64,000 nucleotides of DNA from DATJOJ01 sp035507035 (GTDB lineage: Bacteria; Acidobacteriota; Terriglobia; Terriglobales; Acidobacteriaceae), in contig DATJOJ010000051.1 in NCBI GenBank assembly GCA_035507035.1, positions 1 to 64,000 on the forward strand. The letters run 5' to 3'. Position numbers and translations under genes: made by a program. Below, in pieces: positions 7,879 to 17,843 of the stretch. The stretch's first letter is position 1, and every line of letters starts with the position of its first letter. The notes beneath the pieces are model-generated. The model had not been told where the DNA came from. It was given only the letters and a program-made list of their open reading frames with translations, and did not search any database.

Positions 7879-10287
7879 TCATGCGGTGTGGACATGAAGG
7901 GTACCGGAAATCAAGATTGCAAACAGATAGGCGACCCCGCCACAGGCCAGCGTGACATTGAGGCCGAAAGCGATGGCCAAAACCATGGCCAGCACCGAAC
8001 CGAGGACGCTGGCGCCGGCGTTGACGGCCCAAGCCCACTCGATCGTATTTTCGCCGGAAGGGTTTTGGGCGGCTGTGGGGAATTCGGGGGCTGGCAGCGC
8101 GGCGATGGCGCGGAGTCCGGAAGGAAATGGCATTCCCATGGCAAAGCCGAGCGGAGCGAGCAGGAACGCGCTAACCAGAAGTTTGATGGCGAAGCTGACG
8201 CCGACCAGGGAGTTGAGGAGGCCGGGAAGACCAAGGACGTAAAGCGGAATCGCACCCGCGATCACGAGCAACGGAATCCAAGTGCTGCGCGCCCTAGCGC
8301 GCCACCGACTGGAGGCCAGGCTTCCTGCTCCGCTTGAAAGTAGAAGGAGAAAGACAACCACGGTCAGGGCGTAGGTGGGATGACCGAGGAAAAGAACGAA
8401 GCGCTGGATGAAGGCAATCTCGATGAGAATGTAGCCGAGCCCGACGGTGACGAAATAAAAGAGAGAAATCGTGCGAAGCGAACGCGGCCGGCCGCGCAGC
8501 GCGAGCGGAATGACGAGGAACGCCAAAACTGCGGTGAGCGAGATCGCAAAAACTGCGCCGAGCACCGCGACTCCAAGATTCACCTTCCAATCAATGGCGT
8601 GACTGTAGCGCAATCCCTGCAACGCCTGTCCCAGCTTCAGGGTGAAAAAGAAAAACGGTGCGTTATCGGAGACCGGCGCGACGTTGTAAGGATAGCGTTG
8701 CGCGAACGCGTGAGGATCGTTGGCGGCGATTAGCGATCCGAAGGGGTTGTTGCTCGTGGCCGACGGAAGATATTGCGGGACCAAGTTTGAGTGAGCGCTG
8801 AGGTAGTCGCGGATGGATTGTTCTTCATCGAGCGTAAATGCGCTTTTTTTGGCGAGTACGACCACGGCGATGCCGTCTTCGTCCAGATTGCCGTCGGAAA
8901 CAGCCATGAAGTTGCGCGACGGATTAGCGACTCCGAGCTGATGTAAAGCTTCCATCGCGACGGAGACGACTCGCAGGGCTTCGCGCGGCTGGCGAAATTC
9001 CCAGCGAGTGATGGCGATCACGCCGTCGGGACGTAGATGCTCGAAGTATTCGCGAAAGGCGTCGACGGTGTAAAGATTGTTTTCGCTGAGCGCAAAGGCG
9101 CCGGCAGCGGTAGAGGCCCAGGTATCGACCAGGGTCATTTGCACAACATCGAAGGTCTGGTTGCTGTTGCGGATGAAGGAGCGACCGTCGGTGACGTGGA
9201 TATGAACGTCGGGGCGATCGTAGAGATGATAGGTATAGTCGGCGTAGCGGCCGCGCATCACGCTGTTGGCGATGATGGGATTAATTTCGATGCCGGTCAC
9301 GCTGGGACTGCCGTTGGCGATGGCGCGGAGCACGTCGACTCCGCCGCCGGGGCCGATGATGGCGTAGGCGCCGTGGGGGCGCAGGACATTGACTAGCGCG
9401 GGAGGAGCCGACATCAGATTTCTCTGCCAATCCGTGTTCTGCCAATTCTCAGGGCGGACGTTCATCAGATAAGTCGAGGCGTCCGCATCGATGACGACGG
9501 CTTTGCCGTCGCCTTGGCGATCGACTTCGATGCGAGAGATGGCGTTCCAGCGGACGAATTCAACCCACGAGGGGTCGCGGAATATTCCTTTGGCGTAGAC
9601 AACATCGATAAGCTTGCCGGAGTGGTTAGAAGCGATAAGAAGGACAAGGACGGCTGAGATGAAGAATGCGGTGCGACGGATGGCGGTTGAGAGCGTCCAG
9701 ATAACTGCTGCAACGGCGGCCATGAGAGCGGCGAAGAGAATGGTGTTGGGACCGCCGAGATAGTTGAGCAGCGGCACAATCGCCAGGCAAGCGAGGGCCC
9801 CGCCGGTGAGATCAGCGCCATAAAGGCGCGGAATTCGGCTGGATTCACGCGCGAAAACGACGGAGAATTCCAGGCCGGTGAGGAAAAAAGGAATTGCGGA
9901 GGCGAGGTAGATTCCCGAGAGCCGAAGGAAATTTGCGCGAGAAATTTCAAGCGAAACTGGAAGATGCAAGACGACTTCCAGGACGATGGGGACGCTGATG
10001 GCATTGAGGCAGCAAAGAACGGCTGCCAGGTTGCGAGTTGGGAAGCGGCCGAGCCAGTCCTTCAACACATAGGCAAACACGCCGCCGGAGCCGAGACCAA
10101 GCAACGCGATGGAAATTGCGAGAAAAGCGAAATGATAGAAGAGAACGACGGAGAAGAGCCGGGTGAGCGCCAATTCCAGAAGCAAGGCGGCGAAACTGCT
10201 GGTGGCGAGACCGAGGATGAGGACGGAGTCGCTGGTTTGTGGCGCGGAGGTTTTCGGGGGCGGAAGTAAGACGTCGGTCGCGGACAT
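7879..10287 (-). CDS. Membrane-embedded spermidine-synthase-like protein
   Basis: An 802-residue protein with an N-terminal block of membrane helices (about residues 20-225), a soluble Rossmann methyltransferase-like domain resembling spermidine synthase, and a C-terminal block of helices (about 570-800). The nucleotide-binding loop is IIGPGGGVDVLRA (Gly312 region) followed by the acidic TGIEINP (Glu334). Such fused transporter/spermidine-synthase proteins are frequent in environmental bacteria, but their true substrate is unknown and polyamine synthesis should not be assumed. The start ATG at 10287 follows a 184-bp gap with dispersed repeats. It is on the same strand as the MlaD-like gene, 91 bp upstream of it. 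Confidence 0.83.
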   Translation of the reverse strand: MSATDVLLPPPKTSAPQTSDSVLILGLATSSFAALLLELALTRLFSVVLFYHFAFLAISIALLGLGSGGVFAYVLKDWLGRFPTRNLAAVLCCLNAISVPIVLEVVLHLPVSLEISRANFLRLSGIYLASAIPFFLTGLEFSVVFARESSRIPRLYGADLTGGALACLAIVPLLNYLGGPNTILFAALMAAVAAVIWTLSTAIRRTAFFISAVLVLLIASNHSGKLIDVVYAKGIFRDPSWVEFVRWNAISRIEVDRQGDGKAVVIDADASTYLMNVRPENWQNTDWQRNLMSAPPALVNVLRPHGAYAIIGPGGGVDVLRAIANGSPSVTGIEINPIIANSVMRGRYADYTYHLYDRPDVHIHVTDGRSFIRNSNQTFDVVQMTLVDTWASTAAGAFALSENNLYTVDAFREYFEHLRPDGVIAITRWEFRQPREALRVVSVAMEALHQLGVANPSRNFMAVSDGNLDEDGIAVVVLAKKSAFTLDEEQSIRDYLSAHSNLVPQYLPSATSNNPFGSLIAANDPHAFAQRYPYNVAPVSDNAPFFFFTLKLGQALQGLRYSHAIDWKVNLGVAVLGAVFAISLTAVLAFLVIPLALRGRPRSLRTISLFYFVTVGLGYILIEIAFIQRFVLFLGHPTYALTVVVFLLLLSSGAGSLASSRWRARARSTWIPLLVIAGAIPLYVLGLPGLLNSLVGVSFAIKLLVSAFLLAPLGFAMGMPFPSGLRAIAALPAPEFPTAAQNPSGENTIEWAWAVNAGASVLGSVLAMVLAIAFGLNVTLACGGVAYLFAILISGTLHVHTA

Positions 10288-10349
10288 TGTTTAGAGAAAG
10301 CGAGCTTCGATTCTACAGATTGGGAGCGAGTACGGAAAATAAATCCTTG

Positions 10350-10379
10350 AAACACAGAGGGCACAGGGGGACACAGAGG
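10350..10379. repeat. ACACAGAGG-type dispersed repeat
   Basis: A tract of AACACAGAGGGCACAGGGGG type between thrS and the spermidine-synthase-like gene, belonging to the same family as the tracts at 299-364. The rest of the gap (10288-10471) holds nothing I can name. Confidence 0.6.
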
Positions 10380-10471
10380 ATGTTTTCGCCGCGGATTCAC
10401 GCAGATTTTCGCGGATCAACATCGTTGGGGAGCTCATTCCGCTCAGAGTAGGCTCCCGACGACTCACACGA

Positions 10472-12418
10472 TCACAGGATCGGAGTCTTTTCTGCGATCA
10501 GCTTGCGAACCTTCTCGACGAACTCGGTGGCGGGCATGTCTTCGGTCTTTTCTTTGCCGCGAGTGCGGACGTTGACCTTGGCGGCTTCGGCTTCCTTATC
10601 GCCGACCACGAGCAGGAATGGGACTTTTTGCAGGGCGTGCTCACGGATTTTGGCGTTCATTTTTTCGTTGCGGGCGTCGACGTGGTAGCGAACGCCGGCA
10701 GCTTTGAGTTGATCGCCGACTTTGTTGGCGTAATCGACGTGGCGCTCGGCGATCGGAATGACTGCGGCTTGCACCGGGGACAACCAGACCGGGAACGCGC
10801 CGGCATAGTGCTCAATCAAAACGCCGAAAAATCGTTCGACGGAGCCATAGAGCGCGCGATGGACCATCACGGGCTGCTTGCGCGAGCCGTCTTCGGCGAC
10901 ATATTCGAGGCCAAAGCGCGCGGGAAGATTGAAATCGAACTGAATGGTCGAGAGCTGCCAGAGGCGGCCAATGGCGTCGACAAGCTTGATGTCGATTTTT
11001 GGGCCGTAAAATGCGCCCTCGCCGGGGATCGTCTTATGTTCGATGTTGCGCCGCTGAAGAACTTTCTCAAGGGTCGCGGTGGCGTGTTTCCAATCTTCTT
11101 CCTTGCCGACAAAACTCTGGGTCTGCTTCGGATCCCAGACGGAAAGCTCGGTCTGAAATTTATCGAAGCCGAAATCTTTTAGTACATCGATCGCGAAGTC
11201 GAGGCAGGAATCAATTTCGCTTTCGATCTGCTCGGGCGTGCAGAAAATGTGGGCGTCGTCCTGAGTGAAGCCGCGGACGCGCAGCAGGCCATGCATCACG
11301 CCGGAGCGCTCGTAGCGATAAACGGTACCAAGTTCGCCGTAGCGGGCGGGCAGATCGCGATAAGACTTGAGCGAATCTTTGTAGATCAGAATGTGGCCGG
11401 GGCAGTTCATGGGCTTGAGACGGTATTCGGCGTCGTCAAGTTCCATGACATCGAACATGTTCGCGGCGTAGTAGCCCTCGTGGCCGGAAGTCTGCCAGAG
11501 CTGGCGGCGCATGACGTGGGGCGTGTAGACCAGAGAGTAGCCGCGCTTGATGTATTCGTCGCGCATCCAGTCTTCCATCTCGCGGCGAATGATGCCGCCT
11601 TTGGGGTGCCAAAAGATGAGGCCGGGGCCGGCGAGTTCCTGGATCGAGAAGAGATCGAGTTGCTGGCCGAGGACACGATGGTCGCGTTTCTTGGCTTCTT
11701 CCTGGCGATGGATGTATTCGTCGAGATCTTTTTTCGAATAGAAGGAGGTTCCGTAGATGCGCTGCAGCTGGGGATTTTTTTCGTCGCCCAACCAGTAGGC
11801 GCCGGCGATGTTCAGCAGCTTGAAAGCCTTGATTTTGCCGGTGGCGGGAATGTGCGGGCCGCGGCAAAAATCGGTGAATTTGCCGGTGCGATAAATCGAA
11901 ATCTTTTCATCGGGCTTGGTGAATTGCTCAATGAAATGGCACTTCATGAAATCGCCTTCGTCCTTGAATTCTTTCAGGCCTTGTTCGCGTGGCAGGAATT
12001 CGCGCGCGTAGGGAATGTTCTGCTGCACGAGTTCCTGCATTTTCTTTTCGATCTTTTCCAGATCCTCAGGCGTGAAAGGAGTGGGGCGATAAAAATCATA
12101 GAAAAATCCGCTTTCAGTCGCCGGGCCGTGGCCGAGCTTGGTCTCTGGGAAAAGTTCGAGGACAGCGGCGGCAAGCAAGTGGGCGGAAGAATGGCGGAAG
12201 ACTTCGAGAGACTCGGGATCTTTCTCGGTCAGGATGCGGAGATCGGTGTCTTTTTCGAGCGGACGGCTGAGATCGATGAGATCGCCGTTGGTTTTGGCGA
12301 CGAGAGCAGCGTCGGCCAGGCGCGGACTGATGGACTTGGCGACGTCGAGCGCAGTGGCGCCTTTGGCAACTTCTTTGGTGCTCCCGTCGGGGAGTTTGAT
12401 GTGGATCTGGTCTGACAT
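10472..12418 (-). CDS. thrS: Threonine--tRNA ligase
   Basis: About 648 residues when started at the ATG at 12418 (MSDQIHIKLPDGS), which begins the TGS domain exactly as in homologues; an ATG-less extension of eight codons upstream is less likely. Domains in order: TGS (1-65), editing/SAD region, class II catalytic core with MNCPGH (zinc Cys), HGLLRVRGFTQDDAH and MVHRALYGSVERF (zinc and ATP motifs), and a C-terminal anticodon-binding domain. It charges tRNA-Thr and clears mis-charged serine. No T-box leader is seen. A 388-codon open frame on the opposite strand is a shadow. Confidence 0.98.
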   Translation of the reverse strand: MSDQIHIKLPDGSTKEVAKGATALDVAKSISPRLADAALVAKTNGDLIDLSRPLEKDTDLRILTEKDPESLEVFRHSSAHLLAAAVLELFPETKLGHGPATESGFFYDFYRPTPFTPEDLEKIEKKMQELVQQNIPYAREFLPREQGLKEFKDEGDFMKCHFIEQFTKPDEKISIYRTGKFTDFCRGPHIPATGKIKAFKLLNIAGAYWLGDEKNPQLQRIYGTSFYSKKDLDEYIHRQEEAKKRDHRVLGQQLDLFSIQELAGPGLIFWHPKGGIIRREMEDWMRDEYIKRGYSLVYTPHVMRRQLWQTSGHEGYYAANMFDVMELDDAEYRLKPMNCPGHILIYKDSLKSYRDLPARYGELGTVYRYERSGVMHGLLRVRGFTQDDAHIFCTPEQIESEIDSCLDFAIDVLKDFGFDKFQTELSVWDPKQTQSFVGKEEDWKHATATLEKVLQRRNIEHKTIPGEGAFYGPKIDIKLVDAIGRLWQLSTIQFDFNLPARFGLEYVAEDGSRKQPVMVHRALYGSVERFFGVLIEHYAGAFPVWLSPVQAAVIPIAERHVDYANKVGDQLKAAGVRYHVDARNEKMNAKIREHALQKVPFLLVVGDKEAEAAKVNVRTRGKEKTEDMPATEFVEKVRKLIAEKTPIL

Positions 12419-12459
12419 GGGTGAGTAATCAGTATAAAACACTCGTTGGCCAAAGAATG

Positions 12460-12478
12460 AAACACAGAGGACACGAGG
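12460..12478. repeat. ACACAGAGG-type dispersed repeat
   Basis: A single short tract (AACACAGAGGACACGAGG) in the gap between the toxin gene and thrS, a degenerate member of the family described at 299-364. Confidence 0.55.
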
Positions 12479-12531
12479 GCGCTTGTGATCTCCCCTCTAG
12501 TCCCGGGTTCTTGTTAGGGTTCGATCTTCCT

Positions 12532-12855
12532 TCAGTTGATTCCTTCACCAAGCCATAAAGACAAACCTGCAACAACCTTTTGAAAACCACTTGCGGGAAG
12601 TACCCCGAGTCGATGCAGGGCTCGCACCGTCGGGAAAGTTGTAATTCCTTGAACGAGGAATGCTCCAGGTTTGAGAAACGGGACTTGGACAGCGATTTCA
12701 AAGCGGGAGCCGCGAAGACTCGTTGTGTGAGGTACCACGGTAATCAGAGAACGGTCGCCATCGCCAAAGGGAACGCTGACGACCAGCGCTGGCCGCGTCT
12801 TCCCGGCTAACCCAAAATCCACCAGCCAGACTTCACCGCGGCGTGGAGTTACCAT
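12532..12855 (-). CDS. MazF/PemK-type endoribonuclease toxin
   Basis: A 107-residue protein with the PemK/MazF signature at its start: RRGEVWLVDFGLAGKTRPALVVS, followed by VVPHTTSLRGSRFEI and KPGAFLVQGITTF. Members cut mRNA at short sequences and are held inactive by a cognate antitoxin. The ATG lies inside the last codons of the upstream small gene (23-bp overlap, 12833-12855), the usual arrangement for a toxin translated after its antitoxin. The toxin is the third gene of a minus-strand set starting at 13661. Length and key residues look intact. Confidence 0.85.
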   Translation of the reverse strand: MVTPRRGEVWLVDFGLAGKTRPALVVSVPFGDGDRSLITVVPHTTSLRGSRFEIAVQVPFLKPGAFLVQGITTFPTVRALHRLGVLPASGFQKVVAGLSLWLGEGIN

Positions 12856-13078
12856 CTTCCTCTTCGAGCGACCGGAATAACTCGTTTGACGCTCCGCCGA
12901 TTTCCTCGTCAGATAATGGACCCGACTCCAGCGGAAGCGACCGCTTCAAGACTTCCAGAGCAAACAGCTTTTTCTCTTCGGCGGGTAAATGCTCAAAGGC
13001 ATCAAGCAGGGCTTGGGTTTCACCGCTCATAGTGGTAATCCTAGCAACTGTTGCCATCTTCTCAAAGCGCAGAACCAT
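12833..13078 (-). CDS. Putative antitoxin of the MazF-like toxin
   Basis: An 81-residue (ATG at 13078) acidic small protein; ATGs at 13057 and 13030 are alternative starts, and the shortest begins MSGETQALLDAFEHLPAEEK, which looks most like addiction-module antitoxins of the AbrB-independent helical type. The C-terminus is strongly acidic (RSLEEEDGN), as expected for a segment that binds a basic RNase. It overlaps the toxin start by 23 bp and begins 17 bp after the stop of the upstream 188-residue gene. The antitoxin role is inferred from position, size and composition; no DNA-binding motif is obvious in it, so the upstream gene may provide the repressor. Confidence 0.7.
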   Translation of the reverse strand: MVLRFEKMATVARITTMSGETQALLDAFEHLPAEEKKLFALEVLKRSLPLESGPLSDEEIGGASNELFRSLEEEDGNSTPR

Positions 13079-13094
13079 GACTCTGCGTCTGCCG

Positions 13095-13661
13095 CTACCG
13101 ACCGGGCACCCGGCCGAACTTTAGCTCGTGCGAACGACCTATTTCTTCCAAAAGCGGACTGAGTGCTTCCTGAGTACATGCTATCGCACGGCTGTAATTC
13201 GGGTTCCGTCCAGGTCGCAGCAGCGCAGTATGTATGTGATCCTCGGGCCTACCGTAGAAGCTTACTCCGATTCCGCCGAGGTGGCTCTTTTGCAGGTACT
13301 CGACGAAGACGAAGTTCGGCTCGATTCCAATTCCTCTCCCAGAGTAAGCCTTGAATGCTCTCGCTTTCGAGATCCTCAGAGCTTCGTCCACAAATCGCTG
13401 CGCAAGGTCGACAGACCGTGCGGGGTAATTGGGGAACAATTTCGCAACGTCGAATGTTCGGGTGGGCTCTGGGCGCTCGATTAGCCTTGCTTCCTGATAT
13501 GAGTGCCCCGCCCTCGCAGAGGGAACCGCGATTTGGTCACCCAGAAAATGCTCGGCAATGACTCCCGAACATAACGCAGCGGGGTCGACCTTCTGGCGTG
13601 CCGCCTCCTTGCTCACGAAATCCTCGACTTGCTGGGGCAATAGAATTGTCAGAGTTCTCAT
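13095..13661 (-). CDS. Hypothetical protein with ribbon-helix-helix-like N-terminus
   Basis: A 188-residue protein from the ATG at 13661. The first about 40 residues (MRTLTILLPQQVEDFVSKEA, then a second helix) have the beta-helix-helix pattern of CopG/Arc-type DNA-binding proteins. The rest, with a block GGIGVSFYGRPEDH and a C-terminal SHELKFGR, I do not recognise. The gene heads a three-gene minus-strand set with a putative antitoxin and a MazF-like toxin. A 32-bp near-perfect palindrome covers its promoter, which fits autoregulation by its own ribbon-helix-helix domain. The same frame is open upstream to a TTG at 13697, but those codons lie inside the -35/operator, so the ATG is the better start. 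Function of the C-terminal domain is unknown. Confidence 0.6.
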   Translation of the reverse strand: MRTLTILLPQQVEDFVSKEAARQKVDPAALCSGVIAEHFLGDQIAVPSARAGHSYQEARLIERPEPTRTFDVAKLFPNYPARSVDLAQRFVDEALRISKARAFKAYSGRGIGIEPNFVFVEYLQKSHLGGIGVSFYGRPEDHIHTALLRPGRNPNYSRAIACTQEALSPLLEEIGRSHELKFGRVPGR

Positions 13662-13663
13662 AC

Positions 13664-13697
13664 GACACATAATGACACTAGTGTCAGTATGTGTCAA
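13664..13697 (-). promoter_or_regulatory. Promoter completely overlapped by a 32-bp palindrome; likely leaderless start
   Basis: Positions 13664-13695 form an inverted repeat with one mismatched pair; its core TGACACTAGTGTCA (13673-13686) is a perfect 14-bp palindrome flanked by GACACATA and TATGTGTC. On the minus strand TTGACA (13697-13692), a 17-bp spacer and CATTAT (13674-13669) make a sigma70-like promoter lying within the palindrome. The start codon at 13661 begins 7 nt after the -10, where transcription would start, and there is no Shine-Dalgarno sequence. The mRNA would thus be leaderless and a bound repressor would block RNA polymerase directly. Confidence 0.7.
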
Positions 13698-13708
13698 GCG
13701 GCGTCGCC

Positions 13709-15496
<1,788 letters not shown>

Positions 15497-15563
15497 GCGT
15501 TCCTCGAGAAAAAATTGCAAACCGAAAATTATGAACGAGGGTGAGGGAAATTGCCAGTGATGG

Positions 15564-15572
15564 GGGATGGGG
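15564..15572. repeat. 9-bp target-site duplication, left copy
   Basis: GGGATGGGG immediately left of the IS. The identical 9-mer follows the right end at 16862-16870. Duplications of 8-9 bp are expected for IS256-family elements. Confidence 0.85.
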
Positions 15573-16861
15573 GGTGACGTCAAGCTGTTTGTGTAAATAG
15601 GTTGAGGGTGCGGGTTTTCCATTCCAGGTTGAATCTCTGGAAGATGGAGTAGATGATTCTGTCGACGCTTTCTAGGTTGACAAAGCAAACCATGGGCCGG
15701 GTCCGCCGTCGGACTTCGACGAAGCAGCGTTCGATAACATTGGTGGTGCGCAGTTTGCGCCACAGGTGCCGGGGGAAGGCGAAGAACGAGAGCAACTCAG
15801 GCAAGTCCTGCTGTAACCGCCGGACCATCGCGGGGTAAACCCGGCACCAGCGCGAGCGGAAGGCGCGAAAAGCGGCGACCGCATGGGCCCGGCTCTCGGC
15901 CAAGTAGATGGCCTGGGCTCCGGCCTTCACTTGGTCATAATCCCGCTTCCGTGCTTTCTCTAGAATGTTGCCGCATTTTATGTACCCAGCATCGTTGATG
16001 CCGGACTCGGGGATACACCGTCCGAATCGCCGCCGCCAACCCGGCACAGCCGTCGGTGAGAATCAGACCCAGCGATCGGCCTTCCAGTCCGCGTCGGTAG
16101 AGATCCTCGAGCAAGGCTTCCCAGTCCGCCTGCCCTTCGCCCTGGCTGCGCAAGAAAGCCAGCAAGTGACGGCTGCCATCGCGCCGAATCCCGTACGCCA
16201 CCAGCATCTGCACCTGCTTGCGTCCCACCGGCCGCCGCACCCGCAGGCTCACTCCGTCCAGGAACAGGTAGGCATAGTCGTCGCTCAACCGGGCCTGATG
16301 AAACTGGCGCACCGCCTCGTCCAAATCCCGCGTCAGCTTCGACACCGTTTGCGCGCTCACGGTTTCTCCCGTGATGGTGGCCACCACTCGTCCCACTTGC
16401 CGGGTCGAGATCCCGCGCAGAAACGCTTCCCGGATCAGCAGCGAGACTTCTTCGGCTCGCCGCTGAAATCGCCTCAGCCCTACGGGCAGAAAGCTCTTCT
16501 CGCGGGTGCGCGCAATGCGCAGCCGGATCGTGCCGAAGCGGGTCACGAAATCCCGCTCGTAGTAGCCGTTGCGATAGATGCGGCGCCGTCCGCGCCGCCG
16601 CTCATAGCGTCCCGCTCCGGAAAACCGGTCGCGCTCCCGCTCCGACTGCAGCTCAAAAAAACGCTGCCACGCCCGTTGCGCCTCCCCATACAGTTCGCCC
16701 CAGAAACTCTCTTTCATCTCTGCCAGAAAATGTTGGAAATGCTCCGTGATCGGGATTATCTTCCCCATTGGGTGTAGGTCTCCTTTCGGAACGGCTTTAG
16801 CTCGTGAGGCCAAAGCCAACTTACACCCTCTCGCTTTTTACACAATCAACGTTACGTCACC
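15573..16861 (-). mobile_element. IS256-family insertion sequence, 1289 bp
   Basis: The element is bounded by terminal inverted repeats: 15573-15600 and the reverse complement of 16834-16861 agree at 23 of 28 positions, with the outer eight (GGTGACGT) identical. A perfect 9-bp duplication flanks it. Inside is a single transposase gene on the minus strand filling nearly the whole length, broken by one frameshift. The size, end structure and duplication length fit IS256. It sits between the M2 peptidase gene and plsC. Perfect duplications and conserved ends suggest a recent insertion. Confidence 0.9.
15580..16768 (-). pseudogene. IS256-family transposase, single frameshift
   Basis: The start is the ATG at 16768 (MGKIIPITEHFQHF) with AAGGAG about ten bases upstream. 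The first frame ends at 15935; the rest continues in another frame to 15580. The two parts join at CWVHKMR|NILEKARKRDYD, which is continuous in homologues; one extra base (G at about 15970 on the plus strand) explains the break. All three catalytic acidic residues are present: Asp in YLFLDGVSL, Asp in LILTDGCAGL, Glu in TTNVIERCF. So the gene is inactive by one indel unless the base is a sequencing error or frameshifting occurs. Confidence 0.88.
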
Positions 16862-16870
16862 GGGATGGGG
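16862..16870. repeat. 9-bp target-site duplication, right copy
   Basis: GGGATGGGG immediately right of the IS, identical to 15564-15572. A third copy of the same 9-mer is at 16934-16942, on the other side of a 62-bp palindromic element. Confidence 0.85.
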
Positions 16871-16932
16871 GTAGTGGCTCAATTTGAACGCAGCGAAGCG
16901 TTACAACGTTACAATTCAAATTGAGCCACTAC
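16871..16932. repeat. 62-bp palindromic element with perfect 18-bp inverted ends
   Basis: GTAGTGGCTCAATTTGAA (16871-16888) and its exact complement (16915-16932) flank a 26-bp centre that contains the repeated string CGTTACAA. The element is bordered on both sides by GGGATGGGG. This looks like a small non-autonomous mobile element or REP-type hairpin. It contains no reading frame. A simple intrinsic terminator is less likely because the loop is long and there is no U-tract. Confidence 0.6.
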
Positions 16933-16974
16933 CGGGATGGGGAGGCCTTCGAATTGATGAGGAAGCGAGCCAAA

Positions 16975-17006
16975 CGCGCGACAGGCGTCCTTCGGACGCT
17001 CGCGCG
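16975..17006. terminator. GC-rich hairpin 3' of plsC
   Basis: CGCGCG (16975-16980) and GCGTCC (16985-16990) can pair with GGACGC (16994-16999) and CGCGCG (17001-17006) around a TTC loop. It lies 7 bp beyond the plsC stop codon. It may end the long minus-strand transcript; no U-run follows, so this is a tentative call. Confidence 0.4.
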
Positions 17007-17012
17007 GCTTGC

Positions 17013-17843
17013 TCAGGATGACAAAACTCCAGGGCTTCCGTAATACAGCTCTTCCATGGCGCGATGAACTTTGGCGGAAAGAGCTTCCAAATCGCGGCCA
17101 GTGAGGCCGGCGGTGGAAATGGGCTCTCCGACCCGCATTTCGAGCGGACGGGACTTAATGTGAAAAGTGTTCATGGGCAGGGTTTCGAAGGTTCCGATTA
17201 AAGCGATAGGAACGATATCGACCTGCGCTTTGAGGGCGAGAAAAAACGCGCCGGGCAAGAATGGCTTGAGTTCGCCATCGGGTGTGCGGCCGCCTTCGGG
17301 GAAGATGACCAAGGGCATGCCTGCTTTCAGACTTTTCACCGCCGAGCGAATGTCATTCAGGGAATGCGTGGGATTTTGCTGATCGATGCAAACCTGGCGG
17401 GACGATTTTAGATACCAGCCGACCATCGGGTAGGCAAGTAGTTCTTTCTTGAAGACGATGCGGAACTGAAAAGGCAGATTCGCATAGAGGACAGGGATGT
17501 CGAGCGCCGAGGCGTGATTGGCGGCGTAGACGTGAGTTTTGGTCGTATCGATCTGGTCCAGGCCGGTAACGGTGACGGGGGAAGCGATGGTCTTCATGAT
17601 CAGCCTGGTCCACAAACGCGCGAACCAATGCATGATGCGCGCGCGATCACCGAAATATGAGGCCGGAACGCAGATCGTGCCGAGGACGACGGTGTAGAGC
17701 CAGATGAGCGGATCGAAGATGAAATAGGAGCGCAGGCGGCTGAGCCAGCCATATTTGCGTTCATTATTTTGCTCTGCCCCGTGTGCGAGCGGAGTTTCGT
17801 GCTCGTGCAAATTCTCACCGAGCGATGTGTTCCCTTCCGGCAA
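17013..17843 (-). CDS. plsC: 1-acyl-sn-glycerol-3-phosphate acyltransferase
   Basis: A 276-residue membrane-associated acyltransferase with the family blocks NHASALDIP (the HX4D catalytic motif) and FPEGGRTPDGEL. It adds a fatty acid to lysophosphatidate to make phosphatidic acid at the inner membrane. A hydrophobic stretch around residues 40-60 would anchor it. The apparent start is a TTG at 17843, directly after the folC stop (TGA then TTG), which suggests coupling to folC. The last four codons and stop (encoding VLSS then TGA) coincide with a dispersed TGTCATCC-type repeat, so the C-terminus may have been created by repeat insertion. Confidence 0.92.
   Translation of the reverse strand: MPEGNTSLGENLHEHETPLAHGAEQNNERKYGWLSRLRSYFIFDPLIWLYTVVLGTICVPASYFGDRARIMHWFARLWTRLIMKTIASPVTVTGLDQIDTTKTHVYAANHASALDIPVLYANLPFQFRIVFKKELLAYPMVGWYLKSSRQVCIDQQNPTHSLNDIRSAVKSLKAGMPLVIFPEGGRTPDGELKPFLPGAFFLALKAQVDIVPIALIGTFETLPMNTFHIKSRPLEMRVGEPISTAGLTGRDLEALSAKVHRAMEELYYGSPGVLSS

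Noticed and set aside
11249..12415. Long open frame antisense to thrS
   Set aside because: It shadows the real gene; its composition follows thrS codon bias and it has no recognisable domain.
15960..15980. Programmed frameshift in the IS256 transposase
   Set aside because: IS256 elements normally have one continuous frame and no slippery heptamer is visible at the junction; a plain indel is simpler.
16871..16932. Intrinsic terminator of plsC
   Set aside because: The loop is 26 nt and there is no U-tract; flanking 9-mers point to a mobile element instead.
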